A stretch of 64,000 nucleotides of DNA from Mycobacterium sp. IS-836 (GCF_001954275.1 NZ_MBEU01000010.1:268703-332702); one strand, 5' to 3'. Numbered from the stretch's first letter, positions 16,081 to 25,372 are shown. Notes: generated by a model not told the origin, from the sequence alone. Translations and numbers: made by a program.

Positions 16081-17562
16081 ATGGCTCCCAAGGGAGGCCA
16101 GAACTCGAAAACTAGGCACTACGGCGATTCCGACTTCGTGGTGGTCGCCAATCGGCTGCCCGTCGATCTCGAGCGGCTCCCCGATGGCACGACCTCGTGG
16201 AAACGCAGTCCCGGCGGATTGGTCACCGCGCTAGAGCCGCTCCTGCGCCGCCGGCGCGGGGCCTGGGTCGGCTGGCCGGGTGTGGTCGACGATGTCGTGG
16301 ACGTGGTCGACGAGCCCGTCGCCCAGGATGAACTGCAACTTCATCCGGTACGCCTGTCCGCCGACGACGTCGCCCAGTACTACGAGGGCTTCTCCAATGC
16401 CACGCTGTGGCCGCTGTACCACGACGTCATCGTCAAGCCGATCTACCACCGCGAATGGTGGGAGCGCTACGTCGACGTCAACCGTCGCTTCGCCGAGGCG
16501 GCCTCGCGCGCCGCCGCCGAGGGCGGCACGGTCTGGGTCCAGGACTACCAACTGCAACTGGTCCCGAAAATGCTGCGCACGCTGCGGCCCGACGTGACCA
16601 TCGGTTTCTTTCTGCACATCCCGTTCCCCCCGGTGGAGCTGTTCATGCAGATGCCGTGGCGCACCGAGATCATCGAAGGGCTGCTGGGCGCCGACCTGGT
16701 GGGCTTCCACCTGGCCGGCGGTGCCCAGAATTTCCTGTTCCTGTCCCGCCGGCTGGTCGGGGCCAACACCTCGCGCGGAGCGGTCGGCGTGCGGTCGCGG
16801 TTCGGTGAGGTGGAGCTGGAATCCCGTACCGTTCGCGTGGGCGCCTTCCCGATCTCCATCGACTCCGGCGCGCTCGACCACACCGCCCGCGACCGCAACA
16901 TCAGGCACCGCGCCCGCGAGATCCGCGCCGAACTCGGCAACCCCCGCAAGATCCTGCTCGGCGTCGACCGGCTGGACTACACCAAGGGCATCGACGTCCG
17001 GCTCAAGGCCTTTTCCGAGCTGCTCGCCGAGGGTCGCGCCAAACGCGACGACACGGTGCTGGTGCAGCTGGCGACGCCGAGCCGCGAACGCGTGGAGAGC
17101 TACCAGATTCTGCGCAACGACATCGAACGCCAAGTTGGGCACATCAACGGCGAATACGCCGAAGTCGGCCACCCGGTGGTGCACTATCTGCACCGCCCGG
17201 TGCCGCGCGAGGAACTCGTCGCTTTCTTCGTGGCCAGCGACGTCATGCTGGTCACGCCGCTGCGCGACGGGATGAACCTGGTGGCCAAGGAATACGTCGC
17301 GTGCCGCAGCGACCTCGGCGGCGCGCTGGTGCTGTCCGAATTCACCGGAGCGGCATCCGAACTCCGGCAGGCCTACCTGGTCAACCCGCACGACCTCGAA
17401 GGGGTCAAGGATGCGATCGAGGCGGCACTGAACCAGCCGGTCGAAGATGGTCGACGCCGGATGCGCGCGTTGCGGCGCCAGGTGCTCGCCCACGACGTGG
17501 ACCGCTGGGCGCGGTCGTTTCTCGATGCGCTCGCCGAGGCGAATCCCCATGACGCCAAATAG
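16081..17562 (+). CDS. otsA: Trehalose-6-phosphate synthase
   Basis: 493 aa GT20 glycosyltransferase making trehalose-6-phosphate from a nucleotide-glucose and glucose-6-phosphate; mycobacterial enzymes accept ADP- and GDP-glucose. Signature blocks in order: [87 protein letters not shown] and [10 protein letters not shown], all as expected for an active enzyme. It directly abuts the small upstream gene. Trehalose supplies the cell envelope mycolates (TMM/TDM) and stress protection. Cytosolic. Confidence 0.97.
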   Translation: MAPKGGQNSKTRHYGDSDFVVVANRLPVDLERLPDGTTSWKRSPGGLVTALEPLLRRRRGAWVGWPGVVDDVVDVVDEPVAQDELQLHPVRLSADDVAQYYEGFSNATLWPLYHDVIVKPIYHREWWERYVDVNRRFAEAASRAAAEGGTVWVQDYQLQLVPKMLRTLRPDVTIGFFLHIPFPPVELFMQMPWRTEIIEGLLGADLVGFHLAGGAQNFLFLSRRLVGANTSRGAVGVRSRFGEVELESRTVRVGAFPISIDSGALDHTARDRNIRHRAREIRAELGNPRKILLGVDRLDYTKGIDVRLKAFSELLAEGRAKRDDTVLVQLATPSRERVESYQILRNDIERQVGHINGEYAEVGHPVVHYLHRPVPREELVAFFVASDVMLVTPLRDGMNLVAKEYVACRSDLGGALVLSEFTGAASELRQAYLVNPHDLEGVKDAIEAALNQPVEDGRRRMRALRRQVLAHDVDRWARSFLDALAEANPHDAK

Positions 17563-17631
17563 CGGCCAGGGACCCATGGTGTTGCCACCCAAACGCTGTG
17601 ATACTCGATGCAGCGTGAAGGGAGGGACACT

Positions 17632-18210
17632 GTGAATCTGCGTCGCGGGCTGGCGGCCGGCGCCGGCATCGTCTCGGCAGTTGCAATCGGGATCGCGCTG
17701 GAGTCCGGCGACCCCGCGCACGCGGTCGGTCCACCGGCGGATGGCAACTACAGCTTCAATGAGGCCGGTGTCTCGGGGGTTACCTGGACGATCACGGCAC
17801 TGTGCGATCAGCCATCCGGCACCCGGAACATGAACGACTATTCCGACCCGATCGTTTTTGCGATGAACTGTGCTCTGAATGTCGTGAGTGCGACGCCCGA
17901 ACAGATCAGCCGCGCGGACAAGTTGCAGAACTTCAGCGGCAGGGCGCGCTACTCCAGCATGCTGTGGACCTTCAAGGTGGACAAGAGCGACGGCGTGTCA
18001 TGTCCGGGAGGCGGCACCGCGCCGTCCACCGAAACGTATGCGTTCAGCGACGAAACCATGAGCGGCACCCACACGAGTCTGCACGGTCCCGTCTGTGGGC
18101 TGCAGCCGGAGATGAAGAAGCAACCGTTCTCGCTGCAGATGACCGGGCCGCCACCCAGCCCGATCCAACGTTATCCGTTGTACTGCAACGGCATTGCGAT
18201 GTGCTACTGA
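17632..18210 (+). CDS. Secreted protein of unknown function (Rv3491-like)
   Basis: 192 aa from a GTG at 17632 with GGGAGGGACA as ribosome site; the same length as I recall for Rv3491. N-terminal signal peptide (LRRGLAAGAGIVSAVAIGIAL... ending AHAVG). The mature domain has paired cysteines (ALCDQPSG, MNCALN, VSCPGGG, GPVCGLQ, LYCNGIAMCY) suggesting three disulfides in an exported beta-rich domain. No family with known activity was recognised. Follows otsA by 69 bases but has its own ribosome site. Confidence 0.75.
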   Translation: MNLRRGLAAGAGIVSAVAIGIALESGDPAHAVGPPADGNYSFNEAGVSGVTWTITALCDQPSGTRNMNDYSDPIVFAMNCALNVVSATPEQISRADKLQNFSGRARYSSMLWTFKVDKSDGVSCPGGGTAPSTETYAFSDETMSGTHTSLHGPVCGLQPEMKKQPFSLQMTGPPPSPIQRYPLYCNGIAMCY

Positions 18211-18256
18211 GCTTTCGTCGTTAGCGGCGCGGCCGAGCGGGTGTGCTCTGTTTCAA

Positions 18257-18284
18257 AATTTGATAGCGCATGTGCTATCAAATT
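18257..18284. terminator. AT-rich perfect inverted repeat between convergent genes
   Basis: AATTTGATAGC (18257-18267), a 6-base spacer and GCTATCAAATT (18274-18284) form a perfect 11-bp stem. It lies between the 3' ends of two convergent genes, so a bidirectional terminator is the simplest reading. There is no T-run, and the AT content is unusual for this genome, so a protein-binding site remains possible. Confidence 0.45.
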
Positions 18285-18307
18285 CGGGCGCGACTTGCCC
18301 GTGCCCT

Positions 18308-18733
18308 TCAGGACGGCCGCCCCGGCGGCCGACCGGACGTCCAGGTGACATGCATCGTGGTACGGGTGATTCGCCACCCTGCGGGAATTTGCACAAAATC
18401 GGCCTCACTCCAGGTGCCCGAGCTGAACAGATCGCCTTCGGGGTGGACGTGGTGATTGACCTGGTTCCAGCGGGCCGATGCTCCAGAGCCGCTGGGGCTC
18501 GCATCGACCAGGTAGTTCAGGCCGAGGTGTTGGGTCCGGGCGAAGCGCAGCACGCCGTGGCGTGTATTCGCCAGGATCTCGTCGATCCCCTCGGCATTCC
18601 CGATCGGAAATGCAACGGCCGCATCCTCGGTGAAAAATCGACGCGCCCAGTCCTCGTCGAAGTTGCGCTCGTCCAGTGAGCACAGGTATCGGTCGACCAA
18701 TTCGGCGATCTCGCTCTTGATCCCAATGTCCAT
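18308..18733 (-). CDS. SnoaL/NTF2-like protein
   Basis: 141 aa with an NTF2-fold layout: KSEIAELVDRYLCSLDERNF, WARRFFTEDAAVAFPIG, GIDEILANTRHGVLRF, HLGLNYLVDASP, and a C-terminal beta region ending TTMHVTWTSG. Members are small-molecule isomerases, dehydratases or ligand-binding proteins; no catalytic set is certain here. The promoter carries an ACCTCAA-N6-TTGAGGT palindrome in a 19-bp -35/-10 spacer, a MerR/SoxR-type arrangement, and the message is probably leaderless with the ATG about seven bases after the -10. Redox-stress induction is inferred. Confidence 0.75.
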   Translation of the reverse strand: MDIGIKSEIAELVDRYLCSLDERNFDEDWARRFFTEDAAVAFPIGNAEGIDEILANTRHGVLRFARTQHLGLNYLVDASPSGSGASARWNQVNHHVHPEGDLFSSGTWSEADFVQIPAGWRITRTTMHVTWTSGRPPGRPS

Positions 18734-18739
18734 GCGCCC

Positions 18740-18770
18740 ACGCTAAAACCTCAACAACACTTGAGGTCAA
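18740..18770 (-). promoter_or_regulatory. SoxR/MerR-type promoter with palindromic box
   Basis: On the minus strand TTGACC (18770-18765) and TAGCGT (18745-18740) are separated by 19 bp, the long spacer typical of MerR-family activated promoters. The spacer region holds ACCTCAA (18748-18754), six bases, then TTGAGGT (18761-18767), the same arms and spacing as the SoxR box (CCTCAAGTTAACTTGAGG). No merR/soxR gene is in the window. Confidence 0.6.
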
Positions 18771-18779
18771 GTCGCAGCG

Positions 18780-19289
18780 CTAAATCGGCGTGATGTAGGC
18801 GATCAGCCATTGCTTGCCGATCTTTTTGAAGTCGACGCGCAATCGGCTGCCGTCGTACAGCGGTTGGCGTGACTTGTCATTCACGGTGCGGTTCATGTAG
18901 ACCATCACCGATCCCGAGTCCCGCGTGGCGGTCATGACGCCGACGCCGACGACGTTGGCCTGGACCACCACCTCTCGCTTCTTGGCCTCGGGAATGATCT
19001 GCGTGTTGGCGCTCTTCTGAAACTCCGCGCGATATTCGGGAGTCAGCAACGGGTAAGCGGCCGAGAGGCTGCGTTCGACGGTCTGGTAGTCGTAGGCGAA
19101 GACCTCGGGTATCCGCTTGGCCGCCAGGCCGGGCAACTCCGCGCGCGCCGCCGCCTCGCCGCGGGTCTCCACCCGCTCCCAGTAGAACCACCCGGCCGCC
19201 GCGGACAAACCGACGACGAGCGCGATCGACAGCGAGACCGCGACGGCCGTCAGCCACCTCCGAAAGCGGGGCCAGGGCACCCGACGCAT
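18780..19289 (-). CDS. mam4B: Mce4-associated membrane protein (Rv3492c-like)
   Basis: 169 aa: a short basic cytoplasmic segment, one transmembrane helix (WLTAVAVSLSIALVVGLSAAAGW) and a periplasmic domain (from ETRGEAAARAE) with the Mce-associated fold ending SRLRVDFKKIGKQWLIAYITPI. Last gene of the mce4 operon; its ATG directly follows the stop of the preceding gene. Such proteins stabilise Mce complexes in the envelope. Assigned by position and by the shared Mas-type architecture. Confidence 0.9.
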   Translation of the reverse strand: MRRVPWPRFRRWLTAVAVSLSIALVVGLSAAAGWFYWERVETRGEAAARAELPGLAAKRIPEVFAYDYQTVERSLSAAYPLLTPEYRAEFQKSANTQIIPEAKKREVVVQANVVGVGVMTATRDSGSVMVYMNRTVNDKSRQPLYDGSRLRVDFKKIGKQWLIAYITPI

Positions 19290-19976
19290 CTAGTTGCCCC
19301 CGTCGGGATACTTCAGGTCGTAGCCGGTCATGCGGCCCTGCTCATCCTCGTGCACGATCACCCGCAGCCGATAAGGCATGGACGGCTTGTTGTTTCCGTC
19401 GATGTCGGCCACCGTCACCCGCACCGATACGAGCACCGAGGCGTTGTCGGTGACCGCGTCGACACCTTCCAGGGCGGCGCCGTTGACGACGGCCTCCGAC
19501 GTCGCGTTGGTCGAGCGGAAGATGCCCTTGAGGTTCTCGATGTTGTTGTTGGCGCCGAGCATGCCGCGCAGCGGGCCGCTGGTGCCGTTGTAGAAGCGGT
19601 TCACGCTGTCGTCGATGTTGTCCTGCTTGTAGCTGAACATGTTGACCACCGTCTGCGTGGCGGTGTCGACGAAGCGTTGGTCGCGGGCTTGTGCCGCTTC
19701 GGCGTGCCGCTGCTGGACGAGCATGAAGGCCAGGCCGCCCGCCAGCGCCGCGATCGCCAACAGCGCGGCGGCGAACGAGATCCATCCGACCAGGACGCGG
19801 TTCGGCCGCCGCCGCGGTGGCGGCTTGACCGACTTGAGGGCCCTGACGGATTTCGCTGGCCGCTTCGGCCCCTCCGGAACGTCGACCCGCGCGGTAAAGC
19901 CCTCGTCCGACGCGCCCTTCGCCGGGCCCGCTGCGCGCGATGCGCGCCGTCGAACGCGTTGAGTCGTTTCGGTCAC
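19290..19976 (-). CDS. mam4A: Mce4-associated membrane protein (Rv3493c-like)
   Basis: 228 aa from a GTG at 19976; the longer frame to 20321 overlaps mce4F. A basic, Pro-rich cytoplasmic N-terminus of ~70 residues (KSVKPPPRRRPNRV) precedes one transmembrane helix (WISFAAALLAIAALAGGLAFML) and a periplasmic domain beginning ARDQRFVDTATQTVVNMF, typical of Mce-associated proteins. It sits between mce4F and mam4B with minimal gaps, so it is in the operon. Required partners of Mce4 in cholesterol uptake in M. tuberculosis by family knowledge. Confidence 0.9.
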   Translation of the reverse strand: MTETTQRVRRRASRAAGPAKGASDEGFTARVDVPEGPKRPAKSVRALKSVKPPPRRRPNRVLVGWISFAAALLAIAALAGGLAFMLVQQRHAEAAQARDQRFVDTATQTVVNMFSYKQDNIDDSVNRFYNGTSGPLRGMLGANNNIENLKGIFRSTNATSEAVVNGAALEGVDAVTDNASVLVSVRVTVADIDGNNKPSMPYRLRVIVHEDEQGRMTGYDLKYPDGGN

Positions 19977-19986
19977 TGCAGCCCCA

Positions 19987-21711
19987 CTAAAGAGGCCTTG
20001 GATCAAGCATGAGGTCCACCCAATTCTCGGCGCCGGATGTGCCACTGGCGCCGGGCGCGAAGATACCAGTGCCGCCGGCCGGGTCCACGAAGGCTCCGGT
20101 GCGTTGGTCATAGGTGGCGTAGGCCGGGCCGCTGGCCTGCGGCGCCGGCTGCCCGGGCGGCGGCCCCCACGGCTTCTCCGGTCCCGGGCCCGCCGGCGGA
20201 GGATTAATCCCCTCCGGCGGTGGCGGCGGCGGCAGCCACTTCGGATACTGAAGCTGCGGCGGCACAGGCGGTATCCCGGGCGGCTGCCACGACGTGAACG
20301 GCGGCGGCGGCCCGTTGTCATTGGGCGGCGGCGGGTCGTACGCCGGCTGGTGCGGCGCCGGCCCAGGCCCGGGGACTACCCCGGGAGGGGGCGGGCCGAC
20401 GATCGGAGTGCCGGGATCGGGATCTGCGCCCGGTGGGACGTACGGGAACTTGTTGGGCGGCAACGTGTTCAGCCCGTTCGTCACCGGCGTGTCGTAGGGC
20501 ACCGGCGGACCGCGCCACGGGTTGCGGCCAACCGGCACGTAGCCCCTCGGGTCGCGGCAGAGCTGGATCGTCGGCGCCCGCTTGCCGGGGAATTCCTGAC
20601 ACGGATAGTTGCGGGCGCCGCGCACGGTGCTCGGATCGTTCTGAGCGACCTTGCAGTACATGTCCCTCGGGAGCTCCCGCAGCGTCTCGTCGGCGGGTGT
20701 GCGCATCATCGGCGGGGGCAGGAAGCCGACGGCGCACGGCGGCGGGTCGTTCAGGTCGAGCTTAAAGTCCAGCTTGGCGCCCTCGTCTTGCGGAGCGCCG
20801 CCGGCCGCGGTGGTGATCGCGGCGAACAACGGGGGCAGCACCACCAGCAGCTGCTCGATCGACTTGTGGTAGATGACGCCCACCCGGCCCAGGTTGGCGA
20901 GGCTGGCGGCCAGCGCCGGGAAGGAGGGGCGGATACCGGAGAACGCGGTGCTGGCCTCGTCGGCCGCGCTCGGGGCGTTGGCCAGCGTCGAGCGAAGCTG
21001 CGGGTCGGCCTGCCGCACATCGGAAGTGAACCGCGCCAAGCCATCCGACAGCGTCTTGATGTCGGCGCCGGCACGGATCTGCGATTGCAGGAACGGACCC
21101 GCCTGATCGATCAACTGCGACACCTGCGGATAGTTGACGTTGGCCTCGTCCACCAACAACCGGGCCGACTCGATCAGCCGGGCCAGTTCGGGTCCCGAAC
21201 CGTTGGCGGCGATGAACGTCTCGTGCAGCAGCTCACGCAACCGCGTGTCGCCCAGGCTGTTGACCAGTGTCTCCGCCCGCTTCAGGAGGTCGGCGACCTC
21301 CTGGCCGATCCGGGTGTTCTGCCGCTCGATGCGAGATCCGTTGCGCAGCTTGGCTGATGACGGGCTGGCCGGCGGCACCAGGTCGATGTATTGCTCACCG
21401 ACGGCCGACACGCTCTTGACGGTGGCGGTGACGTTCGACGGAATCGGCGTGCCGCTGTTGAGCCGCATCTCGGCGGTAACCCCGTTGGGGTTCAGCCCAA
21501 CGGACTCCACCCGACCCACCTCGACGCCCCGGTAGGTGACGTTGGCGTTTTTGTACAGGCCGCCGCCCGCGACGAAGTCGGCGCTCACACCGTAGGTCCC
21601 GATGCCGAACGTGGCCGGGAGCCGCAGGTAGAAGATCGCCATGATGGTCAGCGTGACGGCGGTGATCACCGCGAAAATCCACAGCTGGATCCTGGTCAGT
21701 TTGTCGATCAT
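19987..21711 (-). CDS. mce4F: Mce-family protein Mce4F
   Basis: 574 aa. N-terminal signal-anchor (IQLWIFAVITAVTLTIMAIFYL), MlaD/MCE domain (YGVSADFVAGGGLYKNANVTYRGVEVGRV to YIDLVPP), then a long helical region of periplasmic coiled segments and a ~150-residue Pro/Gly-rich tail (PPPPFTSWQPPG, PPPPPPEGINPPPAGPG) ending ENWVDLMLDPRPL. One of six Mce subunits that form the periplasmic conduit of the Mce4 sterol importer. Last mce gene in the standard A-to-F order. Confidence 0.95.
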   Translation of the reverse strand: MIDKLTRIQLWIFAVITAVTLTIMAIFYLRLPATFGIGTYGVSADFVAGGGLYKNANVTYRGVEVGRVESVGLNPNGVTAEMRLNSGTPIPSNVTATVKSVSAVGEQYIDLVPPASPSSAKLRNGSRIERQNTRIGQEVADLLKRAETLVNSLGDTRLRELLHETFIAANGSGPELARLIESARLLVDEANVNYPQVSQLIDQAGPFLQSQIRAGADIKTLSDGLARFTSDVRQADPQLRSTLANAPSAADEASTAFSGIRPSFPALAASLANLGRVGVIYHKSIEQLLVVLPPLFAAITTAAGGAPQDEGAKLDFKLDLNDPPPCAVGFLPPPMMRTPADETLRELPRDMYCKVAQNDPSTVRGARNYPCQEFPGKRAPTIQLCRDPRGYVPVGRNPWRGPPVPYDTPVTNGLNTLPPNKFPYVPPGADPDPGTPIVGPPPPGVVPGPGPAPHQPAYDPPPPNDNGPPPPFTSWQPPGIPPVPPQLQYPKWLPPPPPPEGINPPPAGPGPEKPWGPPPGQPAPQASGPAYATYDQRTGAFVDPAGGTGIFAPGASGTSGAENWVDLMLDPRPL

Positions 21712-21723
21712 CTGCGCCGCCCC

Positions 21724-22887
21724 TCAGTGCCCTTCAGAACCCGAAGCCGTGCCGGGCGGAATAGTGAACGGGTCGGCCGCCTGCCCCGACAGGTTCGCCA
21801 ATTCGCCGGTCAAGAAATCGGGCGGGTTGAGGATCTCGTTCATGTGAGCCATATTCGGGTCGAAATACGCTGTGGTGAAGAACGTTTCACCGAGCCGGCG
21901 CAGGGTGAGATCGAAGGTGGTGAAGACGTTGAGGTAGTCGCCGCGGACGGCTTGCTTGATCCCGAAGTTGGGGAACGGGAACGTCAGCAGCAGCTGCAGC
22001 GAGGTGACGAAGTTCTTCCGGTTGTCGTTGAGGGCCTTGGCAACCGAATACAGCCCTTTGAGGTCCTCGGCGAAGTCGACCTTGGTTTTCGACAGCACAT
22101 GGGATGTCACCGTTGCCAGCTGTTTGAGTGCGGCGAACGCATCGACGATGTGGTCCCGGTTCTTGTTGAGCACGCGAAGGGCTTCGGGCAGCGTGTCGAT
22201 CGCCCGGCCCAGGTTGTCCTTGTCGCGCGCCAGGGTCGCGGAGAATCGGTTCAACCCGTCGACCGCATCGATGATGTCGTCGACCTGCCGGTTGAGTCCG
22301 GCGGTCAATTCGGCCAGCCTGGGGATCAAGTCGACGAACTGGTCTTGCCGGCCGGCGAAGGCCTGGTACGTCTCGTCGGTGATCTCTTGCAGCGCACCGA
22401 GATTGCCTTTGTTGACCACCACACCGAGCGCCGACAGCACCTCTTCGGTGGTGGGATACCGGCCCGTGTTGGACTCCGCGATCTTTGATCCGTCCTTCAG
22501 CCTGCCGGTGGCCGGTTTGCCCTTGGGGGCGGCGAGGTCGATGTGCATCGAGCCCAGCAGCGACGTCTGGGCGACCGTCGCGGTCGCGTTGGCCGGCAAC
22601 ACGACGTTCTTGTTCAACGCCAACTTCACTGCGGCGTAGAAGGATCCGTCGGCTCGCTGCTCGGCCGAGATGCCGGAGACGCTGCCGACGGTGACGTCGT
22701 CGACCATGACCGGCGAGTTCTGTGGGAGTGTCGCCACGTCGGGCATCTCAACGGTGATCGAATACGCGCCCGCGCCGTGGCCGGCGGTTCCGGGCATCAC
22801 CAGAGAGTTCAGCCCGCTGAATTGGCAGCCGGCCAGGAGCACGCTGCCCGCCGCTAAAGCGCCCCCGCGCAACACGATCCGGTTCAT
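21724..22887 (-). CDS. mce4E: Mce-family lipoprotein Mce4E (LprN)
   Basis: 387 aa. A lipobox LLAGC places the lipidated Cys at residue 21, as in all MceE subunits. The MCE domain follows (YSITVEMPDVATLPQNSPVMVDDV...), then helical segments (DQFVDLIPRLAELTAGLNRQ) and the C-terminal region around TTAYFDPNMAHMNEI. Its start overlaps the mce4D stop by four bases (ATGA). It is the lipid-anchored subunit of the Mce4 sterol transporter. Confidence 0.95.
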   Translation of the reverse strand: MNRIVLRGGALAAGSVLLAGCQFSGLNSLVMPGTAGHGAGAYSITVEMPDVATLPQNSPVMVDDVTVGSVSGISAEQRADGSFYAAVKLALNKNVVLPANATATVAQTSLLGSMHIDLAAPKGKPATGRLKDGSKIAESNTGRYPTTEEVLSALGVVVNKGNLGALQEITDETYQAFAGRQDQFVDLIPRLAELTAGLNRQVDDIIDAVDGLNRFSATLARDKDNLGRAIDTLPEALRVLNKNRDHIVDAFAALKQLATVTSHVLSKTKVDFAEDLKGLYSVAKALNDNRKNFVTSLQLLLTFPFPNFGIKQAVRGDYLNVFTTFDLTLRRLGETFFTTAYFDPNMAHMNEILNPPDFLTGELANLSGQAADPFTIPPGTASGSEGH

Positions 22888-24311
22888 CCGCCACCGCCCT
22901 GGTCGGTCGGCGCCGGCGCTTGGTTCGGCGGGGGCCCGGGCAGCGGACCGAACGCGGAGCCCGGGGCAGGTCCGGGCGCGGGACCCGCGCCGGCGGCGGC
23001 CGGTGCGGGGCCGTTCTGCGGGGCCGTCGGCAGCAGCAGGCTCTGCAGATCCGCCGGGTTCTGGGCGGGCGGCGGCGGGTGCGAGCCTTGGGCGGGTATC
23101 CAGGTCAGCTGCGGAATCGGAGTCGCGGCCTTGGCCTGGGTCTCCGGGGTGTCGTAGATGATCTGGCCCTTGTACGCGGTGATCGTGTTGAGCGGGTGGA
23201 ACATCACCGGCGGGTAGTTCACGGCGAGGCGGCGCAGCACCGGCCCCAGTCGCTCACGGCAGAGCTCCGCGCGCCTGAAGTAGTCCGGCGCTTCCGGCCC
23301 GCCGGCGGTCTCGAAGGAGCCACCGCAGATGAACTGCACCGGGTTGGCGAACTCGGGTATCGACAACAGGCCGTTCAGTGTGCCCTGCGCGGGGTCATAG
23401 ATGTTGTAGAAGTTCGCGATCCCGGGACCGGCGACGTGTAGCACCTGCTCGATATTGTCGCTCTGGTCACTCAGCGTCTGCGCAAAGTCGTTGAGGTTGT
23501 TGACCGTATCGACGATTGTCGAGTTGTTTTCGTGCAGGAATCCGCGGATATCCGAGAGCGCCTGGTTGAGCGTGCCCAGGGTGTTGTCCAGACGGCGCGA
23601 GCTGTCGGCGAGCACCTGCGACACCGACGCGACGTTTCCGGCGAACTGCACGATCTGTTCGTTACTCGACGACAGCGCGTTGACCAGGACCTGCAGATTC
23701 TTGACGGTGCCGAATATGTCGCTGCGCGAATCCCCAAGCCGCCCAGCGGCTTGCGAAAGTTCACGCAGCGCGTTGTGGAACGATTCGCCCTTGCCGTCGA
23801 GCGTGTCGGCGGCCTGGTTGATCGCTCGTCCCAACGGACCCTGCGCCGACGCCGCCGTGGGACCGAGCTGGACGGCCAACTGGGTCAGGGCCTGTTTCAC
23901 CTCGTCCCATTCCACCGGGACCGCGGTGTGATTCAGGTCGATGCTTCCGCCATCGGGCAGCGCCGCCCCACCGGTGTATGCCGGCGCGAGCTGAATGAAC
24001 CGCGCCGACACCAGGTTGGGCGAGATGATGACGGCCTTGGCGTCCTTCGGGATTTTCACGTCCTTGGACACCGACATGGTGATCTTCACGTCGGACGGCC
24101 GCGGTTCGATCGTGTCGATCGAGCCGATCGGGACGCCGAGAACGCGCACCTGATCGCCGGGATAGAGACCGACGGCAGAGGTGAAGTAGCCGACGATCGT
24201 TCGGTTATTGCCTTGCGACGAAAGGACATACACGCCCCCCACCAGCACCGCGACGAGCGCGATGACGGTGGCGTAGCGCAGCCCCCGGCTGCCAGCGATC
24301 CGAGTGGTCAT
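22884..24311 (-). CDS. mce4D: Mce-family protein Mce4D
   Basis: 475 aa, with a signal-anchor (YATVIALVAVLVGGVYVLSS), MCE domain (IVGYFTSAVGLYPGDQVRVLGVPIG...) and long helices with many DxxxxL periodicities, then a Pro/Ala-rich tail (GPAPAAAGAGPAPGPAPG). Slightly longer than the ~451-residue M. tuberculosis protein, the extra length being in the tail. Start overlaps the mce4C stop by four bases. Subunit of the Mce4 cholesterol importer. Confidence 0.95.
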   Translation of the reverse strand: MTTRIAGSRGLRYATVIALVAVLVGGVYVLSSQGNNRTIVGYFTSAVGLYPGDQVRVLGVPIGSIDTIEPRPSDVKITMSVSKDVKIPKDAKAVIISPNLVSARFIQLAPAYTGGAALPDGGSIDLNHTAVPVEWDEVKQALTQLAVQLGPTAASAQGPLGRAINQAADTLDGKGESFHNALRELSQAAGRLGDSRSDIFGTVKNLQVLVNALSSSNEQIVQFAGNVASVSQVLADSSRRLDNTLGTLNQALSDIRGFLHENNSTIVDTVNNLNDFAQTLSDQSDNIEQVLHVAGPGIANFYNIYDPAQGTLNGLLSIPEFANPVQFICGGSFETAGGPEAPDYFRRAELCRERLGPVLRRLAVNYPPVMFHPLNTITAYKGQIIYDTPETQAKAATPIPQLTWIPAQGSHPPPPAQNPADLQSLLLPTAPQNGPAPAAAGAGPAPGPAPGSAFGPLPGPPPNQAPAPTDQGGGG

Positions 24312-25372
24312 GGTGACTTCGGCCTGATCACCCAGCGTTCTTGAATCAGTCCACGCAGGTAGTCCGACAGGCTGGCCGGCAGCTTGCCGGGCTGGTAGAA
24401 GAAGTCGAACACCATCGCCATCATCGGCGCGGGGAGCACGCTGTAGACGTTGACGTTGAACCCGGGCCCGGAGCCGACCACCTCACCCAGTTCGGTGGCG
24501 TAGGTGGGCAGTCGTTTGAGGGCTTCGGTGATGTAGTCGCGGCGCTCGTTGAGATTGGAGAGCACCTGGTTCAGCTTGCTTAGGGCCGGGCCGAACTCTT
24601 TTCGGTTGTCGGCGACGAAGCCGGAAATCTGTTGTGCCAACGGGCCGATACCCGCGATCAGCTGACCGATCGCGGCGCGCCGCTCGTCGAGCGCGGCGAA
24701 CAACTCGTTACCGTCGTCGACCAGCCTATTGACCTGATCGGCGCGCTGCGCCAGCACCGACGTCACCGACTTCGCGTGCGCCAGCAGTCCCTGCAACGCT
24801 TCGTCACGGCGGTTCAGGGTACGGGACAGCGACGTCACCCCGTCCAGCGCGCCGCGCAGCTGCGGGGTGGCGTCGCGCAGCGTGTCGCTGAGCACGTTCA
24901 GGGACTGCTCGAACCGCGGCTTGTTCAGATCGTTCGCGTTTTGACCCAGATCCTCGAGCGCGCCGGCCAATGTGTAGGGGGTGGTCGTCCGGCTCAGCGG
25001 AATGGTGGTGCCCTTACCGGTGCCGGCCGGGGTCACGGAAATGGAGCGCTCGCCGAGGATGGTGTCGGTGCGGATGGCCGCGAGTGACTGGTCACCGACG
25101 GCGACGTGGCGGTCGACGCTGAAGGTCACCTTGGCGCTGTCCCCGGCCAGGCCGACGGACTGCACTTTGCCGACCTTCAAGCCCGAGACGTATACGGCGT
25201 TGCCGGGTGAGATGCCGCCGGCGTCACTGAAGTAGGCGTCATATGTCTTGCCCTGCGGCCAAAACGGCAGCCCGGCGTAGCCGAAGGCGAGCAACACGAC
25301 GCAGACCACCAGCACCACGCCGAAGATGCCGGTGCGCAGCGGATCGCGGTCGCGCTTTCCACTACTTGACAA
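24308..25372 (-). CDS. mce4C: Mce-family protein Mce4C
   Basis: 354 aa from a TTG at 25372, preceded by GGGGAGG at a seven-base spacing and starting inside the last codons of mce4B. This gives nearly the length known for Mce4C (357); the GTG-type start at 25408 has no ribosome site. Signal-anchor GIFGVVLVVCVVLLAFGYAG, MCE domain (KTYDAYFSDAGGISPGNAVYVSGLKVGKV) and helical region with regular heptads (DALQG..HAKSVTSVLAQRADQVN). Subunit of the Mce4 importer. Confidence 0.93.
   Translation of the reverse strand: MSSSGKRDRDPLRTGIFGVVLVVCVVLLAFGYAGLPFWPQGKTYDAYFSDAGGISPGNAVYVSGLKVGKVQSVGLAGDSAKVTFSVDRHVAVGDQSLAAIRTDTILGERSISVTPAGTGKGTTIPLSRTTTPYTLAGALEDLGQNANDLNKPRFEQSLNVLSDTLRDATPQLRGALDGVTSLSRTLNRRDEALQGLLAHAKSVTSVLAQRADQVNRLVDDGNELFAALDERRAAIGQLIAGIGPLAQQISGFVADNRKEFGPALSKLNQVLSNLNERRDYITEALKRLPTYATELGEVVGSGPGFNVNVYSVLPAPMMAMVFDFFYQPGKLPASLSDYLRGLIQERWVIRPKSP

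Noticed and set aside
16231..17721. 496-codon minus-strand ORF
   Set aside because: Antisense to otsA, which has full GT20 motifs; GC-rich antisense frame without recognisable domain.
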